Below are positions 32,235-41,574 of a DNA stretch of 64,000 bases, piece after piece. The stretch is from Microbacteriaceae bacterium 3FA27C10. Lineage in GTDB: Bacteria; Actinomycetota; Actinomycetes; Actinomycetales; Microbacteriaceae. Location of the stretch: assembly GCA_005502775.1 (NCBI GenBank), contig SCNI01000012.1:29289-93288 (forward strand), written 5' to 3'. Numbering within the stretch: position 1 is the first letter of the stretch; every line of letters starts with the position of its first letter. Below the pieces are notes generated by a model that ran no database searches, was not told the origin of the DNA, and was given only the letters and a program-made list of their open reading frames with translations. A program made the position numbers and the translations under genes.

Positions 32235-33615
32235 GGTTCACCTCGCTCTGCTCCGCCGACTCCGGCTCGAGCAGCCGCCCGGGGGCGGCTTCCTCTGCGG
32301 CGAGGGCCGCCTCCTCGGGGGTCGGTGACGGCAAGAAACGCAGCCGGTCGATGCGGCGGCCGTCCATGCGCTCGACGCGCAGGGCGCCGTCGGGCAGCGA
32401 GACGACGTCGCCCACGACGGGCACCCGGCCGAGCTCGCTCATCACGAATCCGGCCACGGTCTCGTACGGTCCGTCTTCGGGCACATGGATGCCGGCCTGG
32501 TCGACCAGCTCGTCGGGCCGCAGCATGCCGGGGAAGGTGGTGGCGCCGCGCGAGCGCACCACTCCGGCTCGGGTGCGGTCGTGCTCGTCGGCCAGATCGC
32601 CCACGAGCTCCTCGACGAGGTCTTCGAGCGTCACGACCCCGGCGGTTCCGCCGTACTCGTCGATCACCACGGCCATCTGGTAGCCGCGGCCGCGCAGCTC
32701 GCCGAGCAGCACGTCCAGCATCATCGTCTCCGGCACCCGCACGGTCTCGGTCATGATCGCCACCACCGGCACCTCGGATCGCCGTTCACGCGGGATCGCC
32801 ACGGCCTGCTTCACGTGCACGAGACCCACGACGTCGTCGATGTCGTCGTCGATGACCGGGAAGCGGGAGTGCCCGGTCGACCGCGCCAGCTCGAGCACCG
32901 AGGCGGCGGTCTCGCTGCGCTTGACGCTCGCGATGCGCGGACGCGGCGTCATCGCATCCGCGGCCGTGTGCGAGGAGAAGAGCAAGGTGCGGTTCAGCAG
33001 CGTGGCGGTGTCCTCGTCGAGGCTGCCCTGCATGGCCGAGCGGCGCACGAGCGAGGAGAGCTCCTCGGCGGTGCGCGCGCCCGAGAGCTCCTCCTTCGGC
33101 TCGATCCCGACGAGCCTCAGCAGGCCGTTGGCGCTGTTGTTGAGCAGCGCCACGGCCGGCCGGAAGACCATCGTGAACGCGAGCTGGAACGGTACCACGA
33201 CCCGCGCGGTCTTGAGCGGCAGGGCGAGCGCGAAGTTCTTCGGCACGAGCTCGCCCACGATCATCGACAGCAGCGTGGCGATCACGATGCCGACGGTCGC
33301 GCTGATCACGGGCACGACGCCGTCGGGGATGCCGACGGCCACCAGCGGATCGCGCAGCAGGCTCGAGATCGCCGGTTCCATGGTGTAACCGGTCAGCAGC
33401 GTCGTCAGCGTGATGCCGAGCTGGGCACTCGAGAGGTGGGTGGAGGTGTGCTTCAGCGCGGTGATGGCCGGCTGCAGCCCCTTCTCGCCGCGTTCCGTCC
33501 GCGCTTCGAGATCGGAGCGGTCGAGATTGACGAGCGAGAACTCGGACGCGACGAAGAAACCGGTTCCGATGGTGAGGAGGAGTCCGACTCCCAGCATGAC
33601 CCACTCAAAGACCAC
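32227..33615 (-). CDS. CNNM/CBS/CorC_HlyC protein (HlyC/CorC family)
   Basis: The 462-residue protein has the complete architecture: CNNM membrane domain (1-200; FFVASEFSLVNLDRSDLE, GELVPKNFALA), two CBS motifs (about 215-340; TPRPRIASVKRSE, VIDEYGGTAGVVTLEDLVEELVGDLADEHD) and the C-terminal CorC_HlyC domain (about 360-440; ETVAGFVMSELGRVPVVGDVV). The family is tied to divalent cation (Mg, Co) efflux. The GTG start has a GGGAG ribosome site 6 nt upstream. Confidence 0.93.
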   Translation of the reverse strand: MVFEWVMLGVGLLLTIGTGFFVASEFSLVNLDRSDLEARTERGEKGLQPAITALKHTSTHLSSAQLGITLTTLLTGYTMEPAISSLLRDPLVAVGIPDGVVPVISATVGIVIATLLSMIVGELVPKNFALALPLKTARVVVPFQLAFTMVFRPAVALLNNSANGLLRLVGIEPKEELSGARTAEELSSLVRRSAMQGSLDEDTATLLNRTLLFSSHTAADAMTPRPRIASVKRSETAASVLELARSTGHSRFPVIDDDIDDVVGLVHVKQAVAIPRERRSEVPVVAIMTETVRVPETMMLDVLLGELRGRGYQMAVVIDEYGGTAGVVTLEDLVEELVGDLADEHDRTRAGVVRSRGATTFPGMLRPDELVDQAGIHVPEDGPYETVAGFVMSELGRVPVVGDVVSLPDGALRVERMDGRRIDRLRFLPSPTPEEAALAAEEAAPGRLLEPESAEQSEVNRG

Positions 33616-33701
33616 GGGGCACTCCCGGGTCGAGCGGATCTGAACTGATCATGGTCGGTGACGGATGATGGGCAGAGGGAGGGTCGTCCATTGTCCGGCC
33701 C

Positions 33702-33707
33702 ACTATA
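33702..33707 (-). promoter_or_regulatory. candidate -10 hexamer of the CNNM gene pair
   Basis: TATAGT on the minus strand lies 87 nt before the GTG at 33615. No clear -35 box is seen. Confidence 0.3.
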
Positions 33708-33752
33708 GCGTGCGTGCCCGAGCGCCCACCAGGATGATCGCTGCCGGCGGAA

Positions 33753-33769
33753 CGCCCCACGGCGGGGCG
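33753..33769 (-). terminator. small hairpin after guaB1
   Basis: CGCCCC/GGGGCG with a 5-nt loop stands just downstream of the guaB1 stop. The stem is short and has no U tract. Confidence 0.35.
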
Positions 33770-33774
33770 CCGCG

Positions 33775-35244
33775 TCACCAGCTGACCGGGAGCGCCTTGC
33801 CCTCTTCGTAGCCCGCGGCCGACTGGATGCCCACGAGGGCCCGGTCGTGGAACTCCGCCAGGTCGGCGGCGCCGGCGTAGGTGAAGGAGCTGCGCACCCC
33901 CGAGGTGATCATGTCGAGCAGGTCCTCGAGCGAGGGCCGCAGCGGGTCGAGGTAGATGCGGCTCGACGAGATGCCCTCGGCGAAGAGGGTCTTGCGCGCG
34001 AGATCGTAGGCGTCGAGCCGGCCGAAGCGCTCCTGCACGGCCTTCGTCGAGGCCATGCCCCAGCTCTCCTTGTAGAGCCGGCCCTGCGCATCCGTGTCGA
34101 GGCGGCCGGGCGCCTCGATGGTTCCGGCGAACCAGGAGCCGATCATCACCGAGGCCGCGCCCGCCGCGAGGGCGAGCGCCACGTCGCGCGGGTAGCGCAC
34201 CCCGCCGTCGGCCCAGACGTGGGCGCCGAGCTCGCGCGCCGCCGCCGAGGTCTCGAGCACGGCCGAGAACTGCGGGCGGCCGACGGCCGTCATCATGCGT
34301 GTGGTGCACATCGCGCCCGGGCCCACGCCGACCTTCAGGATGTCGGCGCCCGCATCGACGAGGTCGGCCACGGCCCGAGCGGTCACGACGTTGCCGGCGG
34401 CGATCGGGATGCGTGTGCCCTCCTTGGCGAGGCCGGCCTCCGTGAGGGCCCGCAGCGCCCGCAGCATGCCCTCCTGATGGCCGTGGGCGGTGTCGACCAC
34501 GAGCACGTCGACGCCGGCGGCCACGAGGGCCTTCGCCTTCTCCACGACGTCGCCGTTGATGCCGACCGCGGCGGCGACGCGGAGCCGGCCGTGCGCATCC
34601 ACGGCCGGGCGGTAGATGGTGGAGCGCAGGGCGCTGGTGCGACTGAGGGTGCCGATCACGGCCCCGTGGCGCATCACCGGAGCGAAGTCGATCTCCGCCG
34701 CCACCATCGCGTCGAAGGCCTCGCGCGGCCCGTCGAGGTCGTCGGCCGCGAGCGAGGTCAGGGCCCCGTGCAGCTGCGCGCCGTGCAGCAGGTCGCCGAG
34801 GCGCGCATCCGGGAGCGCCGTGGCCAGGCGCGAGGCCGGGATGCAGCCGACGAACTCGCCGCTCGCCTCGTGCAGCACGATGCCGTGACCGGGCACGGCG
34901 GGAACGATGCGCAGTGCCTCCTCCACGGTGTCGCCGGGCGCGAAGTCGAACGGCGTGTCGAACTCGACCGGCTGCTCCTTGACCCAGCGGATGGCGGCGG
35001 CCAGGTCCTGCAGGTGCATGTCCTGCGGCAGCACGCCGAGACCGCCGCGCCGGGCGAGGGTGGCGGCGAGCCGCGGGCCGGTGACGGAGTTCATGTTCGC
35101 GGAGACGATCGGGATGGTCGCGCCCGTGCCGTCGGCCGGGTCGAGCGCGACGTCGAGCCGGCTCGTGACCGCCGACCGAGAGGGGATGAGGAACACGTCG
35201 GAATAGGTCAGGTCGTTGCGCCCGGCGTCGCCATAGAACTCCAT
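33775..35244 (-). CDS. guaB1: GuaB1-family IMP dehydrogenase-related protein (GMP reductase type)
   Basis: The 489-residue TIM-barrel protein belongs to the IMPDH/GMPR family. It has SANMNSVTG, two CBS-like segments (about 95-215), the dinucleotide region VLVVDTAHGHQEG, the active-site loop GVGPGAMCTTRMMTAVGRPQ with the catalytic Cys, and GGVRYPRDVALALAAGA. Actinobacteria carry GuaB1 beside true IMPDH (GuaB2); mycobacterial GuaB1 has been shown to act as a GMP reductase controlled through its CBS region, so that is the likeliest role in purine interconversion. The conserved protein starts at the ATG at 35244, 6 nt after TACCGT. Confidence 0.93.
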   Translation of the reverse strand: MEFYGDAGRNDLTYSDVFLIPSRSAVTSRLDVALDPADGTGATIPIVSANMNSVTGPRLAATLARRGGLGVLPQDMHLQDLAAAIRWVKEQPVEFDTPFDFAPGDTVEEALRIVPAVPGHGIVLHEASGEFVGCIPASRLATALPDARLGDLLHGAQLHGALTSLAADDLDGPREAFDAMVAAEIDFAPVMRHGAVIGTLSRTSALRSTIYRPAVDAHGRLRVAAAVGINGDVVEKAKALVAAGVDVLVVDTAHGHQEGMLRALRALTEAGLAKEGTRIPIAAGNVVTARAVADLVDAGADILKVGVGPGAMCTTRMMTAVGRPQFSAVLETSAAARELGAHVWADGGVRYPRDVALALAAGAASVMIGSWFAGTIEAPGRLDTDAQGRLYKESWGMASTKAVQERFGRLDAYDLARKTLFAEGISSSRIYLDPLRPSLEDLLDMITSGVRSSFTYAGAADLAEFHDRALVGIQSAAGYEEGKALPVSW

Positions 35245-35250
35245 GCCTCT

Positions 35251-35256
35251 ACGGTA
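35251..35256 (-). promoter_or_regulatory. -10 hexamer of guaB1 (leaderless type)
   Basis: TACCGT on the minus strand ends 6 nt before the ATG at 35244. Confidence 0.45.
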
Positions 35257-35330
35257 AGCCCCCGGGCCGCACGGGGGGCCCTCCGCGCCCCGCCACACCT
35301 GTCATGGACCGGGCACCCGGTCGAGGGGTT

Positions 35331-35336
35331 TAGGCT
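35331..35336 (+). promoter_or_regulatory. candidate -10 hexamer of kgd
   Basis: TAGGCT is followed 11 nt later by a GTG (35348) that opens a 16-codon frame ending before kgd. The kgd leader would be close to 90 nt. Confidence 0.35.
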
Positions 35337-35429
35337 TGACTCTGCACGTGTCCACGCGTGAACAAGCAGCGCAGCAGACACCGGCACGTGCCATGTAGAC
35401 GTGAGGCAACGGGAAGTGGGCGATCGGCT

Positions 35430-38400
35430 TTGACCAGCCAATTGACGGGTACGAGTACAGAAGACGGCGCCTCGGGAGAGTTCGGGGCCAACGAATGGCT
35501 CGTCGACGAACTCTACGAGCAGTGGGTCGCCGACAAGAACTCGGTCGACAAGTCGTGGTGGCCCGTTCTGGAGAGCTACCGCTCGCAGGTGGCCGGCGGC
35601 TCCGCGGCTCCTGCGGCAGCCGCCCCGGCCCCCGCCGACACCGCGCCGGATCCCGTCCCCGCCGCGCAGACCGTGACGCCGCCCGCGCAGACCGAGTCGC
35701 AGCAGGTCGCCGCGGCATCCGGAGCCACCTCGCGCCCGATGACGCAGCCCGTGGCGAAGACCACGAGCGTCGAGGCCAAGCCCCAGCCCATCCCAGCCGA
35801 GGCGCCGAGCACGCGCACCGCCACGCCGGAGGAGGTGGCGAAGGATGCGGCCGAAGACGCCGAGAAAGACGCCGTCACCCCGCTCCGCGGCATGGCCAAG
35901 TCGCTCGCCACCAACATGGATGCGAGCCTCACGGTGCCGACCGCCACGAGCGTGCGCTCGATCCCGGCCAAACTGCTGATCGACAACCGCATCGTCATCA
36001 ACAACAACCTGCGCCGCTCGCGCGGCGGCAAGGTCTCGTTCACCCACCTGATCGGCTGGGCGCTGGTGCAGGCACTCAAGGAGTTCCCGAGCCAGAACGT
36101 CTACTACGACGAGGTCGACGGCAAGCCCTCGGTGGTCGCTCCCGCCCACGTGGGCCTCGGCATCGCCATCGACCTGCCCAAGCCCGACGGAACGCGCGCG
36201 CTGCTCGTGCCGGGCATCAAGCGCGCCGACACCATGGGCTTCAACGAGTTCCTGGTGGCCTACGAGGACCTCGTGCGCCGTGCCCGCCAGAACAAGCTCA
36301 CCGCCGCCGACTTCCAGGGCACGACGATCTCGCTCACGAACCCGGGCGGCATCGGCACCGTTCACTCGGTGCCGCGCCTGATGAAGGGGCAGGGCGCCAT
36401 CATCGGCGCGGGCGCCCTCGAGTACCCGGCCGAGTTCCAGGGCGCCTCGGCGAAGGTGCTGTCGAACCTCGGCATCGGCAAGGTCATCACGCTCACCTCG
36501 ACCTACGACCACCGTGTCATCCAGGGTGCCGGATCGGGCGAGTTCCTCAAGAAGGTGCACGAGCTGCTGCTCGGGGAGCGCAACTTCTACGAGAACATCT
36601 TCGCGGAGCTGCGCATCCCCTACGAGCCCATCCACTGGGCCGCCGACATCTCGGTCGACGAGGCCAGCGCCATCGACAAGACGGCGCGCGTGCAGGAACT
36701 GATCAACGCCTTCCGCGTGCGCGGTCATCTGATGGCCGACATCGACCCGCTCGAATACCGCCAGCGCTCGCACCCCGACCTGGACATCGCCTCGCACGGC
36801 CTGACCTTCTGGGACCTCGACCGCGAGTTCGTGACCGGCGAGTTCGGCCTCACCCGCCAGGCCTACCTGCGCGACATCCTCGGAGTGCTGCGCGACTCCT
36901 ACTGCCGCAAGATCGGCATCGAGTACATGCACATCCAGGATCCCGGTCAGCGCCGCTGGATCCAGGAGAAGGTGGAGCGCCCCTACGCGAAGCCCGGCCA
37001 TGACGAGCAGATGCGCATCCTCGAGAAGCTCAACGAGGCCGAGGCCTTCGAGACCTTCCTGCAGACCAAGTACGTCGGCCAGAAGCGCTTCTCGCTCGAG
37101 GGCGGCGAGTCGACCATCGCCCTGCTGGACCGCATCATCCAGGGCGCCGCCGACGAAGGCCTCGACGAGGTCGCGATCGGCATGGCGCACCGCGGCCGGC
37201 TCAACGTGCTCACGAACATCGCCGGCAAGACCTACGGCCAGATCTTCCGTGAGTTCGAGGGCACCCAGGACCCGCGCACCGTGCAGGGCTCGGGCGACGT
37301 GAAGTACCACCTCGGCACCGAGGGCACCTTCACCGCTTCCGACGGCAAGGAGATCCCGGTCTACCTCGCCGCGAACCCGTCGCACCTCGAAGCCGCCGAC
37401 GGAGTGCTCGAGGGCATCGTGCGCGCCAAGCAGGACCGCAAGCCCATCGGCACCTTCTCGACCCTGCCCATCCTGATCCACGGCGACGCCGCCCTCGCGG
37501 GCCAGGGCGTCGTGGTGGAGACGCTGCAGATGTCGCAGCTGCGCGGCTACCGCACCGGCGGCACCATCCACGTCAACATCAACAACCAGGTCGGCTTCAC
37601 GACTCCCCCGTCGGAGTCGCGCTCCTCGGTGTACTCCACCGACGTGGCAAAGACCATCCAGGCGCCGATCTTCCACGTGAACGGTGACGACCCCGAGTCG
37701 GTCGTGCGCGTGGCTCAGCTGGCCTTCGAATACCGTCAGCAATTCCACCGCGACGTGTTCATCGACCTGATCTGCTACCGCCGACGCGGTCACAACGAGG
37801 GCGACGACCCCTCAATGACCCAGCCGCTGATGTACAACCTGATCGAGGCCAAGCGCTCGGTGCGCAAGCTCTACACCGAGGCTCTGCTCGGCCGTGGCGA
37901 CATCACCGAGGAGGAGTACGAGGGCGTCCACCGCGACTTCCAGGACCGCCTCGAGCGCGCCTTCGCCGAGACGCACGCCGCCCAGACCTCCTCGATCCCG
38001 GTGATCACGGGCGATGTCAACGCGGTCGCCGACCTCGAGCGCCCCGAGGCGCAGCGCGACGACAGCGCCACCACGCCCTTCGAGACCGCCGTCGCCGAGT
38101 CGACGATCCACCTGATCGGCGACGCCTTCGACAACCCGCCCGCCGGGTTCACCGTGCACCCGAAGCTGCAGCAGCTGCTCACCAAGCGCCTCGAGATGAG
38201 CCGTTCGGGCAACATCGACTGGGCCTTCGGCGAGCTGCTCGCCCTCGGCTCGCTGCTGGTCGAGGGCACGCCGGTGCGCCTCGCCGGCCAGGATGCGCGA
38301 CGAGGCACCTTCGTGCAGCGTCACGCCGTGCTGCACGACCGCGAGAACGGCCAGGAGTGGCTGCCGCTCGCGAACCTCGCCGACAACCAGGCCCGGTTCT

Positions 38401-39233
38401 GGATCTACGACTCGCTGCTCTCGGAGTACGCGGCCATGGGCTTCGAGTACGGCTACTCGGTGGAGCGGGCGGATGCGCTGGTGCTCTGGGAGGCCCAGTT
38501 CGGCGACTTCGCCAACGGCGCCCAGACCATCATCGACGAGTTCATCTCCTCGGCCGAGCAGAAGTGGGGCCAGCGTTCCTCGCTCGTGCTGCTGCTGCCG
38601 CACGGCTACGAAGGCCAGGGACCCGACCACTCCTCGGCGCGAATCGAGCGCTACCTGCAGCTCTGTGCCGAGAACAACATGACGGTGGCCCGCCCGTCGA
38701 CCCCGGCATCCTATTTCCACCTGCTGCGCCGCCAGGCCTACGAGCGCCCCCGCACGCCGCTGATCGTGTTCACGCCCAAAGCGATGCTGCGCCTTCGCGG
38801 GGCCACGAGCTCGGTCGAGGACCTCACGAAGGGCCGCTTCGAGCCGGTGATCGACGACGCGCGCATCACCGACGCAGGAGCGGTCACGAAGGTGCTGCTG
38901 CACTCGGGCAAGGTGCACTACGACCTGGCGAGCGAGCTGCAGAAGAACCCGAACGAGGCGATCGCGCTCGTGCGGGTGGAGCAGTTCTACCCGCTGCCGC
39001 TCACGGAGATCAACGCCACCATCGCGCGCTACCCGAACGCCGAACTGGTGTGGGTGCAGGACGAGCCGCAGAACCAGGGCGCCTGGCCCTTCATCTGCAC
39101 CGAGCTGGCGAGCCGCCTGAACGGCCGCACCATCACGGTCGTCTCGCGCCCCGCCGCGGCCTCCCCCGCCGCCGGCAGCGCGAAGCGCCACGCCGTCGAG
39201 CAGGCCGAGCTCATCGCCCGCGCTCTGAGCTGA
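35430..39233 (+). CDS. kgd: multifunctional 2-oxoglutarate decarboxylase/dehydrogenase (Kgd, SucA-type)
   Basis: The 1267-residue protein acts in the TCA cycle at 2-oxoglutarate. The order is: a short E1 N-terminal helix ([20 protein letters not shown]), an Ala/Pro linker (about 45-110), an E2-like acyltransferase domain (about 125-370) with the DHRVIQGAG motif (His near 361), and the TPP-dependent E1 core. The core has AHRGRLNVL near 587, GDAALAGQG near 685 and a C-terminal transketolase-like part. This E2-E1 fusion is characteristic of actinobacteria, where it decarboxylates alone and joins E2/E3 as a dehydrogenase under GarA control. I chose the TTG at 35430 because the conserved MTSQLTG start follows it; a GTG at 35358 is also in frame. 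Confidence 0.95.
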   Translation: MTSQLTGTSTEDGASGEFGANEWLVDELYEQWVADKNSVDKSWWPVLESYRSQVAGGSAAPAAAAPAPADTAPDPVPAAQTVTPPAQTESQQVAAASGATSRPMTQPVAKTTSVEAKPQPIPAEAPSTRTATPEEVAKDAAEDAEKDAVTPLRGMAKSLATNMDASLTVPTATSVRSIPAKLLIDNRIVINNNLRRSRGGKVSFTHLIGWALVQALKEFPSQNVYYDEVDGKPSVVAPAHVGLGIAIDLPKPDGTRALLVPGIKRADTMGFNEFLVAYEDLVRRARQNKLTAADFQGTTISLTNPGGIGTVHSVPRLMKGQGAIIGAGALEYPAEFQGASAKVLSNLGIGKVITLTSTYDHRVIQGAGSGEFLKKVHELLLGERNFYENIFAELRIPYEPIHWAADISVDEASAIDKTARVQELINAFRVRGHLMADIDPLEYRQRSHPDLDIASHGLTFWDLDREFVTGEFGLTRQAYLRDILGVLRDSYCRKIGIEYMHIQDPGQRRWIQEKVERPYAKPGHDEQMRILEKLNEAEAFETFLQTKYVGQKRFSLEGGESTIALLDRIIQGAADEGLDEVAIGMAHRGRLNVLTNIAGKTYGQIFREFEGTQDPRTVQGSGDVKYHLGTEGTFTASDGKEIPVYLAANPSHLEAADGVLEGIVRAKQDRKPIGTFSTLPILIHGDAALAGQGVVVETLQMSQLRGYRTGGTIHVNINNQVGFTTPPSESRSSVYSTDVAKTIQAPIFHVNGDDPESVVRVAQLAFEYRQQFHRDVFIDLICYRRRGHNEGDDPSMTQPLMYNLIEAKRSVRKLYTEALLGRGDITEEEYEGVHRDFQDRLERAFAETHAAQTSSIPVITGDVNAVADLERPEAQRDDSATTPFETAVAESTIHLIGDAFDNPPAGFTVHPKLQQLLTKRLEMSRSGNIDWAFGELLALGSLLVEGTPVRLAGQDARRGTFVQRHAVLHDRENGQEWLPLANLADNQARFWIYDSLLSEYAAMGFEYGYSVERADALVLWEAQFGDFANGAQTIIDEFISSAEQKWGQRSSLVLLLPHGYEGQGPDHSSARIERYLQLCAENNMTVARPSTPASYFHLLRRQAYERPRTPLIVFTPKAMLRLRGATSSVEDLTKGRFEPVIDDARITDAGAVTKVLLHSGKVHYDLASELQKNPNEAIALVRVEQFYPLPLTEINATIARYPNAELVWVQDEPQNQGAWPFICTELASRLNGRTITVVSRPAAASPAAGSAKRHAVEQAELIARALS

Positions 39234-39299
39234 GGTCGACAAGTCGCAAAAGGCCCCTAAAGCTGGACTTTAGGGGCCTTTTGCGACGTGTCGACCTCA
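39231..39299. terminator. large bidirectional terminator palindrome containing both stop codons
   Basis: Two nested perfect stems (10 bp outer, 39231-39240 with 39290-39299; 19 bp inner, 39244-39262 with 39268-39286) enclose a 5-nt loop. The inner stem carries AAAA/TTTT tracts. The stop of kgd (39231-39233) and the stop of the anti-sigma gene (39297-39299) are the two ends of the palindrome. Confidence 0.85.
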
Positions 39300-39536
39300 G
39301 TGAGCTTGGAGGGTGCGGAGAGTCAGGAGGAGCTGCTCGCGGAGCTCCTCGGGGGCGGTCTCCTTGCAGGCGCGCTGCACGGTCTGGGTGAGCACTATGC
39401 CCAGGTGGAGTTCGGACTGGCAGCCCTCGCAGGTCTCCAGGTGCGCCCGGATGTCGTCGGCATCCGTGTGGCAGATCTCGTTGCGCAGATACTCCTCGAG
39501 TTCGGCGCGTGCCTTGTCGCAACCGCAGTCAGTCAT
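39297..39536 (-). CDS. rsrA: zinc-binding anti-sigma factor, RsrA/mycothiol-system type
   Basis: The 79-residue protein has the ZAS motif His32-x3-Cys36-x2-Cys39 ([11 protein letters not shown]) plus N-terminal Cys4, Cys6 and Cys22. In Streptomyces and Mycobacterium such proteins (RsrA/RshA) hold the sigma factor until oxidation forms a disulfide and releases zinc. Its ATG overlaps the sigma-factor stop (ATGA), which fixes the 1:1 coupling. It is convergent with kgd. Confidence 0.93.
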   Translation of the reverse strand: MTDCGCDKARAELEEYLRNEICHTDADDIRAHLETCEGCQSELHLGIVLTQTVQRACKETAPEELREQLLLTLRTLQAH

Positions 39537-40129
39537 TTCTTGCTCCCTTTGACGGTCGCGGTGGCCAGGCCGCGATCCCGTGCGTAATCGGTGAGAAGAC
39601 CCCGAAGAAGTCGCCGGCCGCGATGCAGGCGACTCATGACCGTGCCCACGGGGGTCTTCATGATGTCGGCTATCTCCTGGTAGGAGAAGCCTTCGACGTC
39701 GGCCAGGTAGACGGCCAGACGGAAGTCTTCCGGAATCGACTGCAGTGCCTCTTTGACATCGCTGTCGGGCAGGTGGTCGATCGCCTCGGCTTCGGCGGAG
39801 CGGCTCGAGAGCGAGGCGGTGGCCGACTCGGCCGTGCCGAGCTGCCAGTCCTCCATGTCGCTCGTCGATCCCTGGTAGGGGTCGCGCTGCTTCTTGCGGT
39901 AGGTGTTGATGAAGGTGTTGGTGAGGATGCGGTAGAGCCACGCCTTGAGGTTGGTGCCCTGCTCGAACTGCCCGAAAGCGGCGTAGGCCTTCACGAAGGT
40001 CTCCTGCACCAGGTCTTGCGCGTCGCTCGGGTTGCGGGTCATGCGCAGGGCGGCGCCGTAGAGCTGATCGAGGAACGGGATGGCCTGCTCTTCGAAAAGG
40101 GCGCGAGGATCTGGGGTGGGAGTGCTCAT
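39533..40129 (-). CDS. sigR: ECF sigma factor, SigR/SigH (thiol-oxidative stress) type
   Basis: The 198-residue protein has sigma region 2 ([33 protein letters not shown] through [28 protein letters not shown]) and region 4 ([52 protein letters not shown]). The strong identity pattern and the downstream RsrA-like gene place it in the SigR/SigH group that controls thioredoxin, mycothiol and protease genes. An in-frame ATG at 40177 lies inside the predicted autoregulatory promoter, so I use the ATG at 40129. Confidence 0.92.
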   Translation of the reverse strand: MSTPTPDPRALFEEQAIPFLDQLYGAALRMTRNPSDAQDLVQETFVKAYAAFGQFEQGTNLKAWLYRILTNTFINTYRKKQRDPYQGSTSDMEDWQLGTAESATASLSSRSAEAEAIDHLPDSDVKEALQSIPEDFRLAVYLADVEGFSYQEIADIMKTPVGTVMSRLHRGRRLLRGLLTDYARDRGLATATVKGSKK

Positions 40130-40160
40130 CAGCGCCAAGTCTACGACCGGCGGTGCAAGC

Positions 40161-40188
40161 AACGCAGTTGCCATCAAGCGGGGGTTCC
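40161..40188 (-). promoter_or_regulatory. candidate SigR-type autoregulatory promoter
   Basis: On the minus strand GGAAC is followed after 20 bp by GTT, matching the GGAA(T/C)-spacer-GTT pattern of SigR/SigH promoters. It would start transcription about 20 nt before the sigma-factor ATG. The spacer is at the long end. Confidence 0.4.
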
Positions 40189-40210
40189 TCCATGCGATTC
40201 TTCAGCCGAC

Positions 40211-40216
40211 TACTCT
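40211..40216 (+). promoter_or_regulatory. -10 hexamer of aroA (leaderless type)
   Basis: TACTCT ends 8 nt before the ATG at 40225, with no ribosome site. Confidence 0.45.
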
Positions 40217-40224
40217 GATAACCG

Positions 40225-41574
40225 ATGCCTGTTTCGAGATATTCCACGCCGCAGTTCAACCCCTACGGCGACGACGCACCGGTGAGCTCCGAGGAGCACT
40301 GGCCGGCGCCCCGCGCCGCGGCCCCGATCGACGCGACCGTCTCGCTCCCCGGATCGAAGTCGCTGACCAACCGCGAGCTCGTGCTCTCCGCCCTCGCCGG
40401 CGCCCCGTCGCGGCTGATCGCTCCCCTGCACTCCCGCGACAGCGACCTCATGGTGGAGGCCCTCCGCTCGCTCGGCACCACCGTCACGGCCGTCGACGGC
40501 ACGGGTTCCTACGGCGCCGACTGGCTGATCGAGCCCGCGGCCGAGCTCCTCGGCAGCACCACCATCGACTGCGGCCTCGCCGGCACCGTGATGCGCTTCC
40601 TCCCGCCCGTGGCCGCGCTCGCTCTCGGCCCCACGACCTTCGACGGCGACGCCGGCGCGCGCCGCCGCCCGATGTCGACCACGATCACCTCACTCCGGGC
40701 ACTCGGCGTCGACATCGGCGACGAGGGCCGCGGTGCTCTGCCCTTCACGGTGCACGGCACCGGCCGCGTGGCCGGCGGGGCGCTGCGCATCGACGCCTCC
40801 TCCTCGAGCCAGTTCGTGAGCGGCCTGCTGCTCGCCGCGGCCCGCTTCGACGGCGGCCTCGACCTCGCGCACGAGGGCGAACGCCTGCCGAGCCAGCCGC
40901 ACATCGAGATGACCCTCGCCGCGCTCCAGGCCCGGGGCGTGGATGCGCAGAGCACCGGCGAGGGATCCTGGTCGGTCGCCCCCGGGCCCATCTCCGGCGC
41001 TCAGGTGGCCATCGAGCCCGACCTCTCCAACGCGGCACCGTTCCTCGCCGCCGCCCTGGTCACGGGCGGCCGGGTCACGATCACCGGCTGGCCCGCGTCG
41101 ACCACCCAGGTGGGCGCCGATCTCGCCACGATCCTCCCGTTGTTCGGCGCGACGGTCGAGCTCGTCGGCGACCGCCTCACCGTCACCGGCGGCGAGAGCA
41201 TCCGCGGCATCCAGCTCGACCTCAGCACCGGGGGCGAGCTCGCCCCCGCCATCGTGGCGCTCGCGGCCCTCGCCGACGGGCCGAGCGAGATCACCGGCAT
41301 CGGCCACATCCGTCACCACGAGACCGACCGCCTGGCCGCTCTGGCGACCGAGATCACGAAGCTCGGCGGCGAGGTGACCGAGTTGCCCGACGGCCTCGTC
41401 ATCACCCCCCGGCCGTTGCACGGTGGCGTCTGGCTGAGCTACGCCGATCACCGGATGGCGCACGCCGGCTCGATCATCGGCCTCGCGGTCGACGGGGTGC
41501 TGATCGAGGACATCGCCACCACGAGCAAGACGCTCCCTGAGTTCCCCGAGCTCTGGCGCGGCCTGCTGCCATGA
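40225..41574 (+). CDS. aroA: 3-phosphoshikimate 1-carboxyvinyltransferase (EPSP synthase)
   Basis: The 449-residue enzyme makes EPSP in the shikimate pathway. Seen: VSLPGSKSLTNRELVLSALAG (substrate loop), the DCGLAGTVMRFLPP segment that replaces the usual GNAGT-R, GDAGARRRPM, SSSSQFVSGLLLAA, RHHETDRLAALATEITKLG, and YADHRMAHAGSIIGL. The GLAGT segment aligns with the glyphosate-contact loop, where many enzymes have GNAGTAMR; the Leu-Ala version is the actinobacterial form. The stop overlaps the ATG of rsgA (ATGA). Confidence 0.96.
   Translation: MPVSRYSTPQFNPYGDDAPVSSEEHWPAPRAAAPIDATVSLPGSKSLTNRELVLSALAGAPSRLIAPLHSRDSDLMVEALRSLGTTVTAVDGTGSYGADWLIEPAAELLGSTTIDCGLAGTVMRFLPPVAALALGPTTFDGDAGARRRPMSTTITSLRALGVDIGDEGRGALPFTVHGTGRVAGGALRIDASSSSQFVSGLLLAAARFDGGLDLAHEGERLPSQPHIEMTLAALQARGVDAQSTGEGSWSVAPGPISGAQVAIEPDLSNAAPFLAAALVTGGRVTITGWPASTTQVGADLATILPLFGATVELVGDRLTVTGGESIRGIQLDLSTGGELAPAIVALAALADGPSEITGIGHIRHHETDRLAALATEITKLGGEVTELPDGLVITPRPLHGGVWLSYADHRMAHAGSIIGLAVDGVLIEDIATTSKTLPEFPELWRGLLP

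Noticed and set aside
35208..37793. 861-residue minus-strand frame inside kgd
   Set aside because: Val/Gly/Asp/Leu-rich shadow of kgd, with no recognizable motif.
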